NCBI GenBank assembly: GCA_039816955.1
Contig: JBCBWU010000004.1
Span: 10,986-74,985 of the forward strand
Origin: Lewinella sp039816955
Lineage (GTDB): Bacteria > Bacteroidota > Bacteroidia > Chitinophagales > Saprospiraceae
Length of the DNA: 64,000 nucleotides
Direction: 5' to 3'
In this document: positions 36,918 to 50,800 of the stretch, one piece after another
How the letters are laid out: each line of letters starts with the position of its first letter
Numbering within the stretch: the first letter of the stretch is position 1
The notes under the pieces: model-generated
The model's database searches: none
Seen by the model: only the letters and a program-made list of their open reading frames with translations
Told to the model about the DNA's origin: nothing
Made by a program: the position numbers and the translations under genes

Positions 36918-38826
36918 CCGTGTTAAATAGATTTAAGCCATCCTCCAGTTCCTGGCTCATCTCATCAAAATCAGGTTCCTCTGTCTGGCTACTCCTTGCA
37001 TCCTGGCTTGAGTTCCACGCCCAATGTTCGGCCAGACTTCGGATATTTGGATAATGAAAGAAATCGAGTAGCTCGATCGACTTTTCAAACTCCTCTTCAA
37101 TCCGATTCTTCAGTTCGACCAGTGCCATACTGTGCCCTCCCAAATCAAAGAAGTTATCCTCGGTGCCAATGTCATCCGTCTCTATTTGGAGTACTTCCGC
37201 CCAAATTGCGGCGAGGCGTTTTTCTGTTTCTCCTTGGGGTGCTGTGAAGTTCAGCTGGCGTTGGGCTATATCTTGTCGCAGTTGTTGCAGCAGGCGGAGA
37301 CGGTCAATTTTTCCATTCAGGTTTCTTGGTAGCGCGGTATTCTCTTTGATGAGCGTAGGAATCATGTAAAGCGGTAATTCCTGGATCAGAAACGTTCGCA
37401 GCTCATTAACATCAATCTGCTTATTGGCCAAAAAATACGCCCCCAGTGCTTGTTTTTCTTCCGCAAAGACGACGGCAACATTGGTGATGCCCGGGAACTT
37501 CAAAAATTCCTGTTCGATGGTTCCCAGTTCTATTCTTACCCCACGCAGCTTAACCTGAAAGTCGGTACGGCCCACGAATTCGAAATCACCGTTGGGGTTT
37601 ACCAGCGCCAGATCTCCCGTTCTGTAAAGTACGGGGTCGCTTGACTTAAGCATGGGGTGAGTAATGAATTTGCTGTTCGTCAGGCTTTCATTTCTGAAAT
37701 AGCCTAAAGAACGATAAGAGGTCTTGATGAAGATTTCTCCGACCGTGCCCGGCGCACAGGGATTTAGTTCTTCATCCAGTAGTATAGCCTTAGCACCTTC
37801 AATGGGTTGGCCCAATGGTACGCCTCCTTTTTGACCATCAGTATTGGTCACTCGGTAGCAAAACTTGGCTAAGGCGGTTTCGGTAGGACCGTATACATTG
37901 AACAACTGAGTGGTATCGCCGAAAATATCCTGCCAGCTCTTTATGTCTTCCCAGAACAATTTCTCGCCCGCTAAAAGGACAAATTGTAAATCTGGCAACT
38001 GACTATCCTGCCCAGCGATTCTGATGATTTCCCGGAAAAGGGTCGGAACGATATGCACCAGGTTGACCTTGGATTCCCTTAGCCAATTCAGCACTTGATT
38101 GATTTCCAGTAGACCGTCTTTATACGGTGGCATACAAATGGTGCCGCCGTGGCAAAGCGGGACAAAGACATCCCGCAGGAAAACATCAAAGGAGTAGGGC
38201 GAAAACTGACTAACGCGTAAGGGCTCGTTAACCCCAAGGTAATTCAGTTCCCAATTGATGTAGTGATTGATACCGCGGTAGGCCCCAAGCACCCCTTTCT
38301 GCTCACCGGTGGAACCAGAGGTGTAATAAATGTAGCAGGGCGTATCCGGTTGGAATTCGACATTTTTACCAACCTCGGCATCCACAGCATTATCGTCCAG
38401 CCCAATAACTTGGTGGTGGTGATCGTACTGTAGGATATTCAGATCCAAGCCCGGTACTAACTGCTGAATTTCTTGCCAATCGGCGTAGGCTTCCTGATCA
38501 CAGATTAACCACCGCGGTTGATTTTGTTGGATGATGGCCGCAATCTTAGCCTTGGGTAGCCTCGTATTGATGGGAACAAAAACATTTCCAGACTTGAAGA
38601 TTCCCAGCATTGATATGATGGCCGTCACTGGCGAATGACAGTATACAAGGCACCTTTCACCCCTCTGTTGCCCCTGCCCCAGAAGTATATCCCTTAGTTT
38701 ATCAACGAACTTATTCAAGTCCAGGTAGCTCAACTCCTTCTGAGCAGCAATGATGGCCGGCTGGTCAGGCACTGCCCTGACCTGATCCTCAAAAAGCTCA
38801 ACTACATTTGGATAACCCAATGTCAT
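36901..38826 (-). CDS. P2: stand-alone NRPS A-T didomain completing module 5
   Basis: This 641-aa protein has an adenylation domain (core YYTSGSTGEQKG near residue 170, YGPTE, YRTGDL, NGKIDR) followed by one carrier domain (LGGHSM near residue 562) and an acidic C-terminal tail. It has no C domain. P1 ends in an unpaired C domain, so the two together form one split module. The start is the ATG at 38826, 7 bp after the P1 stop; an upstream TTG at 38898 would run 65 bp into P1 and is less likely. The pocket reads DVRHLAVLAK, which I do not match to a known substrate. The sequence around the pocket (FDVFLRDVF) and A2 (VFVPINTRLP) differ clearly from all other A domains here, suggesting a separate origin. 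It hands its chain to the KS of P3. Confidence 0.92.
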   Translation of the reverse strand: MTLGYPNVVELFEDQVRAVPDQPAIIAAQKELSYLDLNKFVDKLRDILLGQGQQRGERCLVYCHSPVTAIISMLGIFKSGNVFVPINTRLPKAKIAAIIQQNQPRWLICDQEAYADWQEIQQLVPGLDLNILQYDHHHQVIGLDDNAVDAEVGKNVEFQPDTPCYIYYTSGSTGEQKGVLGAYRGINHYINWELNYLGVNEPLRVSQFSPYSFDVFLRDVFVPLCHGGTICMPPYKDGLLEINQVLNWLRESKVNLVHIVPTLFREIIRIAGQDSQLPDLQFVLLAGEKLFWEDIKSWQDIFGDTTQLFNVYGPTETALAKFCYRVTNTDGQKGGVPLGQPIEGAKAILLDEELNPCAPGTVGEIFIKTSYRSLGYFRNESLTNSKFITHPMLKSSDPVLYRTGDLALVNPNGDFEFVGRTDFQVKLRGVRIELGTIEQEFLKFPGITNVAVVFAEEKQALGAYFLANKQIDVNELRTFLIQELPLYMIPTLIKENTALPRNLNGKIDRLRLLQQLRQDIAQRQLNFTAPQGETEKRLAAIWAEVLQIETDDIGTEDNFFDLGGHSMALVELKNRIEEEFEKSIELLDFFHYPNIRSLAEHWAWNSSQDARSSQTEEPDFDEMSQELEDGLNLFNTDDYEH

Positions 38827-38833
38827 ATAGATT

Positions 38834-41800
38834 TTAGTCTTGTAAAAAATCCCATTGCTCAATCTGAGTATTGGTCGTTGGTTTCGCAGCAATATCAAGT
38901 TCCTGGATTATAGTATCAGGACGGGTCACCATTTTGTCGATGATTAAAAGCAACTGTTCCTCTAGGTGCTGCATATAATCTGCATTGAACAGTGAACTTT
39001 TGTAGACGATATTGAAATTCAACGAATCACCCTGCTGCACATACATGGTCATTTGGTACTTACTGCGGTACCAGTTAGGTGAAAGCTGCTCCACTTTTAA
39101 TCCTTCGGAGGATTTCGCAGATGATTCCGAGGTCATCATATTGAACATCACTTGAAACACTGGGGAACTGGTCATTCTACGATCTGGATTCAAGGTTTCC
39201 ACCATCTTTTCAAAGGGTAGATCTTTGTGCTCCAAAGCATCTAATACACCTCGTTTTACTTCCTGTAGGTATGCTTGCAGGCTCGATGATTGGTTACAAG
39301 TAGTACGAATGGGAAGTACATTTAGAAAACAGCCTATCGTGGAAGCATATTCAATCTTTTCACGCATCGATATTGGTGTCCCGATACAAATATCCCGCTG
39401 CTTACTTAACTTGGATAACAAGATTTTAAAGGCAGCAAGCAAAGACATGAACATCGTCAGTCCCTGTTGGCCGTTCATTCGCGATAGCTGATCTAGCATT
39501 GCTCCTGGAACCGAAAAGCTGTGGCAGGAAGCTTCATCATCATTCCCACGCTGATATTGAAATTCCGATGAGAGCTCCAGCGGTGACACTTCTGCCAATT
39601 GTTGCTTCCAGTAGGCCAGTAGGTTCGCTGAATCTTGCCGAGTTTCTTTAGCTCGCTCGTGCGCGATGAAATCGCGGTAAGTAGCTCGCGTCGGATTAGG
39701 AATTGCCTGTCGTAACCGCAATTGTTCATAAATCGTCATCAGTTCACGAACCAAAATCTGGATACTTGCGCCGTCACCTGCAATATGGTGAAGCACTATT
39801 TGTAACTGGTATTTTCCATTCTGCACTTTAATGAGCTGGACCCTTAGCGGGAAATCCCTTTCCAGATTAAAGGGGCGTGAGAAAAAAGTAGTCGTGGTAT
39901 CTTCTAGATCGCCAGCTTGATCCCCAGTCCAATCATGGTACGCCATCGTCCAGGAACCAGCAGGCAGCATTACTGTCTCCACTTGCTTACCTGCCCGTGC
40001 GTATACTGCGCGCAACAAGTCGTGGCGGCCTACCATAATCGCGAAGCTCTTTTTCAGATCATCTACCTCCAAGGGCCCGGTAATATCGAGTGCCAGCGGA
40101 ATATGATACTGCTCACTGCCGTGCAATTGATGCATTAACCACATTCTCTTCTGGGCCTGGGATAACTGGCCTACAGTGCTTAAATCCAAGTTTCGCAACA
40201 CTGGTTCGCGCGGCGTAAGTTCCTTCAGCAAATGGGCTTGCGAACGAATGGTAGGATGAGCATATAACTGACCCACTTTTGGCAGACGCTGGAACGTATC
40301 GCCAATTTTAGTTCGAACCTGGATCAGCTGGATGCTATTTCCACCTATCTCAAAAAAGTTGCTGTTTATACTTATGTTTTCACGGCCAAGTACCGCTTCC
40401 CAAATAGCCTGTAGGCTGCGCTCTGCTTCACTTTCGGGCGGTGCATAACTTTCGTTCACTAACTCCGACAATTCTGTCCTTGCTAGTACGTTACGATCAA
40501 TTTTGCCGTTGAGCAGTAGTGGAAATTCTTCCAGCAGTACAAAAAAGGAAGGGGTCATATACGCAGGTAACCGCGTTTGTAAATAGGACCTCAGCTCCAC
40601 AATTTCGACTTCCACTGTGGAAGTAAGGTAGGCCACCAAAGCAGGTGCCGAACTAACGGGCCGAATGGATACCAATGCCTGATCCACACCGGGATAATCC
40701 AACAAAGACTGCTCTACCTCAGCAGCCTCAATACGGTGGCCGCGCAACTTCAGTTGCGTATCCTTTCTGCCCACAAACGACAGATTGCCATCCGGCAACC
40801 AGCGTGCTAAGTCGCCCGTGCGGTATAGTCGGGCTCCAGCCTCGAAGGGGTGGTCAATAAACTTCTGCGCCGTGTAGGCAACATCGTTAACGTAGCCGCG
40901 GGCCAGGCCAGCGCCACTGACGCATAACTCTCCCACCGCACCCAAGGGCTGTAAATGGACGCCCCCTGGCTCCAAAATGTATACCTGATAGTTTGAAAGT
41001 GCCTGCCCTATTGGCAGGTTAGCAGTCTTGATATCTTCCAACTTTTTAACCTGATAGAAGGTACTACAGATAGTCGCCTCCGTTGGTCCATAACCATTCA
41101 CAATTTCTACCCCAGCCGCCACGTACCACGTAATTGCGGCTGGTTTGATCCCCTCTACACCGATCAACATCTTCTTAAGATATAGCTCATCGTAGCTCCC
41201 AAGTACGGTTCCAATCTGTTCCAAATGCATGGGATGCAGATAACAGTGACTAATCTGGTGCTGATGCAAGTAAGCGGCGTAGTCTTCCGGCACCATGACC
41301 ACCTCCTGCTCCGGAACAAAAAGCGTACTGCCAGAACTCAGGGCGGTAAATATCTCCATCACCGAAACATCAAATACAAAGCGGCAGGTTAAGCTACAGC
41401 GATGTGGGCCTACCAAACCATAGGCCTCAAGGAAGTTGCTTAAACTCTGGTGCTCAATCATTACCCCCTTGGGCCGACCCGTTGACCCTGAGGTGTAGAT
41501 CACGTAGGCCAATTGATCAGGACGAATTTCGAGTTGTTCAAAAGAACCAGACCACTCGGTGGTCTTGATTTCATCTAGCACCTTATTATCAATCACAACC
41601 CGACATCCGCAGTCCGTCAGCATATAGTCAATCCGCTTTTGCGGATAATTTGGGTCAATGGGTAAGTAGGCGGCTCCCGCCTTCAGTATGCCTAACATAG
41701 CTACAATGAGCCACTCACTGTGCTCCAATTGAATGCCGACTACCTCCTCAGGGCCCACTTGGTGATTGGTAATCAAATACGCTGCCACTTGATCCGACAG

Positions 41801-44800
41801 CCCATCCAGTGCCTGATAACTGAGTTCTTGATCTTCGAATACGACTGCCATCCGTTCGGGAAATTGCCGAACTTGCTCCTTGATTCGATCAACTACCGTA
41901 GAGGTCTCCATGGCCGGAGCATCTCCCTTACCCAGAGCCTGAAGCCTTTGCTGATCTGCTGTATCCAAATACGGCACCGCCGCTATGGACTGATCAGGAC
42001 GTGCTGATACTTCGCTTAAGAATGCCTCTAAGTGCTGAAGAAACTGCGTTACCTGACCAGCATGATAGATATCCGTATTGTATTCCAGGCGCAGTTGTAA
42101 ACCGTTGGGATCGGGTGTAAAAGAGAAGGTAAAATCGAACTGACTCAATCCGCGGTCGTACTCGCGCACGGCTTCGATGCTTAACTGCTGTAGTCCTTCC
42201 TCTTGATTGAGCCCTAGGTCCCGTTGGTTTTGCAAGACCACTAAAGCATCAAACAAGGGTGACCTTGAAGTATCTCTTGGTGGATTAAGCTCATTCACCA
42301 ATTGGTCGAACGGGTAATCTTGATGGTCGTAACCTGCCAGCAGTACCGACTTTTGTACCTCCACTAAAGAACGAAAGCTTGCCGTTGGTGCTATAGGTGT
42401 CCTTACGGCTATTGTATTCAGATATAGGCCAATCTGATGCTCCAAATCCGGATGCTGCCGGCCAGCAACCGGAGTACCCAGGATAATGTCTCGATTGCCC
42501 GTATAGCGGAACAGCAGTCCGTTGATCGCCGCCAAAAGCACCATGAACAAAGTGGCATTCTGCTCAATGGCCATTTGCTCCAGCTCCTGGATTAAGGTGC
42601 TAGAAAAAGAATGTGTAATACTTGCCCCACGGTAAGTCTTAATGGCCGGACGACTGGCGTAAGTTGGAAAGTCCAAAACTGGCAATTCTCCGGCCAATTG
42701 GGACAGCCAATAGGTCTGCTGAGTCTCCAACTGCTGCTTCCGACCAGATTGCCAGAATACAAAGTCTTTGTACTGGATCGTCAATTCCGACAAATCTGGC
42801 GTTTGGCCAGCTAACAGGCTATTGTAGCTCATCATCAGGTCTCGCCCTAGTAGCTCAATTGACCAACCATCGGCCACCAGGTGATGCACGGAGACTACCA
42901 ATATATGAGACTGTTCGCCTACCTCCACCAGCAAAGCTCGTAGTAAGGGAGCTTCATCCAGCGACAAAGAAAGACCCGCTAAGAGCGCCTGGTAATCTAA
43001 GTTTTGAGGCGCAATAAAACCAGCTTCCTCCACCCTAAAACGGACTTTATCCACTGGAATAACGAATTGAGATACGCTACCGGAATCATCCTGAACAAAG
43101 CCGGTACGCAAACTCTCGTGGCGTTGGATGACAACTTTAAAAGCAGCCGTCAGTTGCTCTTTATCCAATTGTCCACTGAGCTTAAACAAACCGGGAATGC
43201 TGTAGGCTCGATGGCCATCGGCATCCTGGCTTAAGATCCAGAGGCGCTTTTGTGAGGATGACAGCGGGTAGGATGGCATTTCCGGACTACGTGGTATAGG
43301 GTTGTAATCCTGATAATTTAGCTGCTCAGATAATCCTGCTATCGTTGGGTGCTCGAATAGTTCTCGTAATGATAGCGCGCCTGAGAACTGCTGCCGAACC
43401 TGATTCAGTAGGCGAGTAGCCAACAGACTATGACCTCCTAAATCAAAAAAGCTATCCCGGATGCCTATCTTTTCTACTTGCAACAACTCCTGCCAAATAG
43501 CTACCAACCGTCTTTCTGCATCATTACGAGGAGCTTCGTAAGTGTTCTGTATTCCCGACTGTTGATCCGGAGCAGGAAGGTTTGCTCGGTCTATTTTGCC
43601 GTTAATCGTAAGCGGAAAAGCGTCCAGCTCTACAAAGTAATTAGGTATCATGTGAGCTGGCAAATCTGCTCGAAGGGCAGCTTGTAATGCCTTTTTATCA
43701 AGGGCCTGGGCAGTGACTAAATAGGCTACCAAAACAGGTATCGAACCTACTGAACGGATGGTTACCAAAGCCTGATCCACGCCAGGATACCCTAATAAAG
43801 ACTGCTCTATCTCCGCAGCCTCAATGCGGTGACCTCGCAACTTCAACTGCGTGTCCTTCCTGCCGACAAATGACAGATTACCGTCTAGCAACCACCGTGC
43901 AAGGTCGCCTGTTCGGTACAGTCGCGCTCCGGCCTCGAAGGGGTGGTCAATAAACTTCTGCGCCGTGTAGTGAGCATCATTGACATAGCCGCGGGCCAGG
44001 CCCGCGCCACTAACACACAACTCTCCCACAGCTCCCAAGGGCTGCAAATTGACGCCCTCTGGCTCCAAAATATAAACTTGATAATTTGGAAGTGCTTGTC
44101 CTATCGGAAGGTTAGCCGTCTTGATGTCTTCCAACTGCTTAACCTGGTAGAAGGTACTACAGATAGTCGCCTCCGTTGGGCCGTAGCCATTCACAATTTC
44201 CACCCCAGCTTTCACATACCAGGCAATTGCCGCTGGCTTAATACCTTCCACACCAATCAACATCTTCTTGAGGTATACTTCATCGTAGCTTCCCAGTACA
44301 GTCCCAATCTGCTCCAGATGCATGGGATGCAAGTAACAATGACTGATCTGATGCCGGTGCAAGTAAGTGGCATAGTCTTCTGGTGCCATCACCAACTCTT
44401 GTTGTGGAACAAAGAGGGTACTACCTGAACACAAGGTGGAAAATATTTCCACCACCGAAGCATCAAACACATAGCGGCAACTCAAACTACAGCGATGTGG
44501 CCCCACTAAGCCATAAGCCTCAATGTTGTTGCTTAAACTGTGGTGTTCGATCATTACGCCCTTGGGCCGCCCCGTCGAGCCTGAAGTGTAGATCACATAA
44601 GCCAGTTGATCAGAGCGGATCTCCACGGGGTCAAAAGAACCAGACCACCTAGTGGATCTTATCTCACTTACCAAAGCGTCATCAATCACCACAAGGCATC
44701 CACAATCAGCCAGCATATAGTCGATCCGCCTTTGTGGATAATTCGGGTCAATGGGTAGGTAAGCAGCTCCCGCCTTCATTATACCTAACATAGTCACAAT

Positions 44801-47800
44801 AAGCCATTCACTGCGCTCCAATTGAATGCCGACTACATCTTCGGTGCTAACTTGGTGCTGGGCAACCAAATACGCTGCCACCCGATCCGATAGCTCATCT
44901 AGGACCTGGTAGCTGAGTTGTTGATCTTCGAATACTAGGGCGGTCCGTTCGGGGTAGTGTCGCACCTGTTCCCTAATTCGATGCACCACCGTAGGAGCGT
45001 TCAAGGTCTGAGCCACTCCCCTACCAAGCATCTGAAGCCTTTGCAGATCAGTTATATCCAAGTATGGGACCTCCACCACTGGCAGATTAGGCTGTGCTGA
45101 TACTTCGCTTAAGAATACCTCTAAGTGCTGGACAAACTGCTTTACCTGATCAGCATGATAGATGTCGGTATTGTATTCTAAGCGCAGTTGTAAGCCTTTG
45201 GGGTCTGGCGTAAATGAGAAGGTAAAATCAAAGGGACTCAGTCCGCGATCTAAGTCGCGCACTGGTTCGATGTTTAACCGCTGTAAGCCTTCTTCCTGAT
45301 TAAGGCCTAAATCCTGTTGGTTTTGCAAGACTACCAAGACATCAAACAGGGGAGATCTAGAAGTATCCCGTGGTGGATTAAGCTCATTCACCAGTTGATC
45401 AAAAGGATAATCTTGGTGGTCGTACCCTGCCAGTAATACCGACTTTTGCACCTCTACTAAGGAACGGAAGCTTGCCGCGGGCTCAATGGGCGTTCGTACG
45501 GCTATTGTGTTTAGATACAGACCAATCTGATGCTCCAAATCCGGATGCTGACGACCAGCAACCGGAGTACCCAGAATAATATCCCGATTGCCAGTGTAGC
45601 GGAACAAGAGTCCGTTTATCGCCGCCAGTAACACCATAAACAAGGTAGCATTCTGCTCAGTGGCCATTTGCTCCAGCTCCTCAGTTAAAGTACCAGAGAA
45701 AGCATGCGTAATACTTGCTCCCCGATAGGTCTTAAAGGCTGGACGACTGGCGTAAGTTGGAAAGTCTAAAACTGGTAATTCTCCCCCAAGTTGGGTTAAC
45801 CAATAGGCCTGCTGAGTCTTCAACTGCTGCTCTCTTCCCGTTTGCCAGAATACGAAGTCCTTGTACTGGATGGTCAATTCCGGCAGTACCCGAGTTTGGC
45901 CCGCTACCAGGCTGTTGTAGCTCATCATCAGGTCTCGCCCCAGAATCTCAATTGACCAACCGTCGGCAATCAGGTGATGTACTACGATCACCAGCACATA
46001 GGACTGCTCCCCCACTTCTATCAGCTTGGCACGCAGCAAGGGGGCCTCATCCAACGAAAACGAAAGTTCCGCTAGGAACGCCTGATAGTCCAAATCTTCA
46101 GCTGCTATGTAGCCCGCTTCTTCTACCCGAAAACGGACCTGCTCGGCTGGAATAATAAATTGGGAGACCTCACCGGAATCATCCTGAACAAAGCCCGTAC
46201 GCAAACTCTCGTGACGCTGGATAACTACTTTGAAAGCAGCCGAGAGCTGTTCCTTATCCAATTGTCCCCTGAGCTTAAATACCCCTGGAATGCTGTAGGC
46301 GCGCTGCCCATCGGTATCCTGGCTCAATATCCAGAGGCGCTTCTGCGAGGATGATAGGGGATAGGATGGCATCTGTGGACTGCGAGGTATGGGGCTATAA
46401 TCCTGATAGCTCAGCTGCTCAGCTAGTCCCGCTATCGTGGGGTTCTCAAATACTGCTCGCAAGGATATAGCGCCTGAAAAACGCTGGCGAACTTTATTCA
46501 GCAAGCGCGTAGCCAACAGACTATGGCCTCCTAGATCAAAAAAGTTATCCCGGATGCCAACTTTTTCTACTTGCAAAAGCTCCTGCCATATAGCTACCAG
46601 CTGCATTTCTTCGTCGGTGCGGGGAGCTTCGTAAGTGTTTTGTATCCCTGCTTGTTGATCGGGAGCAGGAAGTTCAGCGCGGTCGATCTTGCCATTGACC
46701 GTAAGCGGAAAAGCATCCAGCTCGACATAATAATTGGGTATCATGTGCGCTGGTAAATCAGCTTTAAGTATTGCTTGCAGTGCTTTTTTATCAAGCGGTG
46801 AGGAAGTGACCAAGTAGGCCACGAGAGCCGGTACTGGGCCCGCAGACCAGATGGCTACCAGGGCCTGATCCACGCTGGGACAAGCCAATAATGACTGCTC
46901 CACCTCCGCAGCCTCGATGCGGTAACCCCGTAGTTTCAACTGGGCATCCTTTCTGCCAACAAATGACAGATTACCATCTGGTAACCATCGTGCTAAGTCG
47001 CCAGTGCGGTAAAGCCGCTCCTCTACAGCAAAGGGGTGGTCCACAAATTTCTCCGCCGTATAGGCAGCATCATTTACATAGCCACGGGCTAGGCCTGCAC
47101 CACTGATGCAGAGCTCTCCTACAACACCCAAGGGCTGCAAATTGACGCCCTCTGGCTCCAAAATGTAGACCTGATAGTTCGGAAGTGCTTGTCCTATTGG
47201 AAGATTAGCAGTCTTGATGTCATCCAACTGTTTAACCTGGTAGAAGGTACTACAGATGGTTGCCTCCGTTGGGCCGTAGCCATTCACGATTTCCACCCCT
47301 GCCGCTGCGTACCAGGCAATCGCCGCTGGTTTAATTCCTTCTACACCAATCAACATCTTCTTGAGGTATACCTTATCGTAGCTTCCTAGTACGGCCCCAA
47401 TCTGCTCCAAATGCATGGGATGCAGATAACAGTGACTGACCTGTTGCTGGTACAGGTAGGCAGCGTAGTCTTCCGGCGCGGCTACTACTTCCTGCTGAGG
47501 AACAAAGAGGGTACTACCTGAACATAGGCTGGTGAATATTTCCATCACCGAAACATCAAATACGTAACGACAGGTTAAGCTACAGCGGTGGCGATCTACC
47601 AGACCATAGGCATCCAGGAAATTGCTTAAACTCCGGTGCTCGATCATCACTCCCTTGGGCCGCCCCGTCGAGCCTGAGGTGTAGATTATATAAGCCAGTT
47701 GGTCAGGGCGGATTTCTACCGGCTTAAAAGATCCTGACCATTCTGTGGTCCTGATATTCGCTAGTAAAGTGTCAGCAATCACCACGCGACACCGGCAATC

Positions 47801-50800
47801 AGCCAGCATATAGTCGATTCGGTTTTGCGGATAGTTGATGTCGATAGGTAGATAAGCAGCGCCGGTCTTTAGTACTCCTAAAATTGTAGCAATGAGCCAT
47901 TCACTGCGCTCCAGTTGAATACCTATTATATCCTCAGCACCCACTTGGTGTTTGTTAATCAAATATGTTGCCACTCGATCCGATAGCTCATCCAACGTCT
48001 GGTAGCTAAATGTCTTATCATCATAGACGACCGCTGCTTGATTGGGATGGCTCTTCACCTGTTCCGCGAATCGCCTGATCACCGATCGAGTATCGATTAG
48101 GGGTGCTGCATCCGTTTTTTGTTGTAGAACGATCTGCTCCTGTTCTTCTGTGGTGAGACTACCTAGTTGTTCGTAAGTGAGTTCGGGTTCATTAATTATT
48201 AGTCGAAGGACCCGCATGTAGAGTCTCAACATTTGCTGCATGACATCCACGGAAAAGATATCCGAATTATACTCCCATTCTACTATAATTCTTTCGTCAT
48301 GTCCGGTTCTACCTTCTTGTGCGGCTTGCTCCATCGGCGTCACCACCACCACATTAATATCAAATTTAGCGGTGCGGTTATGGACGTTTAAAACCTGTAG
48401 TTCCAAGTCCGGAAGATGAAGATTCCGGGAAGGGGTGTTCATGAAGCTGAACATGTACTGAAAGATGGGCATCAGCCCCAGATCGCGGTCGGGTTGCACC
48501 CATTCAACTACTTTGCCAAAGGGAGTATCTTCGTAAGCATAGGCCTCAAAGCAGGTATCCTTTATCTGTTCCAACAATTCCTTTAGTGTGGCTTGCCTTG
48601 ATAGTTGCGTCCGCAGTGCCAAGGTATTAATGATCATCCCCAGCATAGTTTGCATGACCCCTAATCTACGGTTAGCCGCAGCTGTCCCGATGCACAGATC
48701 GGTTTCGTTACTAAACTTGCTTAAGACGATTTTGAAGGCCGTCAACATCGTGATGAAGACGGTCACCTGGGCCTTTCTACTGAACTGGCGAATTTCTTCC
48801 GCGAAGGCCGGATCGATCACTTCTACGAGCAAGCCGCCCGCACCCGTCAGGCGCTTAGGACGAGGAGCAATGGTAGGTAAAGGCAAAATTTGCGAAGCCC
48901 CCTTCAGTTTGGCTTGCCAGAATTTTTTGTGTTGTTCCAGGATTTCCCCCGAGAGGTAAGCTTTTTGCCAGTACGCGAAGTCCTTGAATTGGAATTTATT
49001 CGCTGGTAGTTGATAATCAGATTTCCTTGACAGTTGGGTGTAGGTACGAATGAACTCTCGTAGCAGGACCCCCTGGGTCCAGCCATCGTGAATAAGATGA
49101 TGCTGGCAAAAAACAAAGATGTGTTCCTGACTGGATTTCTTTAAAAGGGTGACTCTTAGTAGTGGCCCTGTTTCCAAATTGAAAAGTCGCTGCCCTTCCG
49201 CGGCGATGAAGTTGTCAATTGCGGCTTGCTGCTCTTCGGGTTCCAAGGACTCGTAATCGTGGAGTGGAATGTTGAAGTAGTCAGGTGGATTGATTCTTTG
49301 GTAGGGCAAGCCATCAATCTCGATAAAGCTGGTACGTAAGATTTCGTGCTTTCTCACTACTTCCGTAAAAGAGCGCTCCAACAATTCTCGGTCGAGCGTA
49401 CCAGTCATTCTGATACCGCGTGGCACATAGTAAGCCTTATTGCTGTCGTCCAACTGATTTAAGAACCACAGCCGCTCCTGCGGGAAAGAAAGCGGATAGT
49501 AGTCAAGCTCCGGAGCAACTGTGATTTTAGGGGCAAAGTGCTCCGTATTGGTCAGCAGCAAATCGGCCTGCTCGCGGATCGTTGGGTTTTCGTAGAATGC
49601 TTTGAGCGTGATATCCTGCCCCTGTTCATCCCTAAGAATACTGATATACTGATTGGCTAAGAGGGAGTGCCCGCCGAGTTCGAAGAAGCTCGTCTGAACA
49701 TCCAGTTCCTGGGTTTGCAAAAGCTGACCCCAAATATTGGCAACGATTAGTTCTTCGGGCGTGGATGCCAAAGTTTTTTGCTGCTTCTTTTCCCCTTGAA
49801 CGGGCAAGGGCAAAGCCTTGGCATCCATTTTTCCATTCGGTGTCGTGGGGAATGAAGCCAGACGCATGAAATAAGTGGGTATCATGAATGCCGGCAGATG
49901 CTTACGAAGTGCGCTTCCGTAGGAGAATGCAGCACTTTCTGGCTCATCCGAGATGAGATAAGCCACTAACACGGGAGCGTCGTTGACCAATCGTATTGTG
50001 ACCAAACAATCCGTAATACGAGCATTTAGCGCTTTGATTTGCGTCTCAATCTCACCGGCTTCAATTCGGTAGCCCCGATAGCTCAGCTGCTGATCTTTTC
50101 GTCCGGCAAACAGCAGTCGTCCCTGATGATCCCATTTTCCCAAATCGCCGGTTCTATAAATGCGTTCCCCATTAACGGTTACAAAAGCCGCCGCCGTCAA
50201 ATCAGCTTGGTTCAGGTAGGATACGGCAAGCCCTTGGCCGCCAATGCCAATTTCGCCAAGTGCTCCTGGTGGCTGCAGATTATCCTCCGCCAGCACGTAG
50301 ATATTTCGATTAGCAATGGGTTTACCAATAGGGATGGAGCTTTCTAACTGTTGAATTGGATGGTAGGTGGCACAGACCGTTGATTCTGTAGGGCCGTAAG
50401 TATTGAAAACTGAAAACTTCTCCAGCAGACGATCTATTTGGTTAGCCCGAATCACATCGCCACCAGAAATCACAACTCTAAGACTTAAAGCGTATTTATC
50501 CACATGCTGGTTCAGATACTGTAGCGCAAAGGGGTTGGTACTGAGGATCGTCACCTTATTATTTTCACAAACTGTAAACAGCTGGTGAAAATCCTTTGGC
50601 GTTTCAACAATCACCAATCGGCCACCGACCGTCAGAATGGGAAAAAGCTCTTCCACAGAGGTATCGAAAGAGAGCGATGATTGCTGTGCAATACTATCTT
50701 CCCGCTTAAGCTCAAAATAAGCAGCGAAAGTTTGTGCATAATCGACTAAGGCCGAGTGCTGGATGAGTACACCTTTGGGTGTTCCGGTGGAGCCAGAAGT

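Noticed and set aside
38827..38898. TTG-started extension of P2 into P1
   Set aside because: The extra 24 residues are the P1 coding sequence in another frame and carry no domain; the ATG at 38826 fits the A-domain N-terminus.
40640..48095. Repeat array of mobile or CRISPR type
   Set aside because: The 3.1-kb repeats are in-frame coding units of P1 with A, T and C domains, without direct terminal repeats or spacers.
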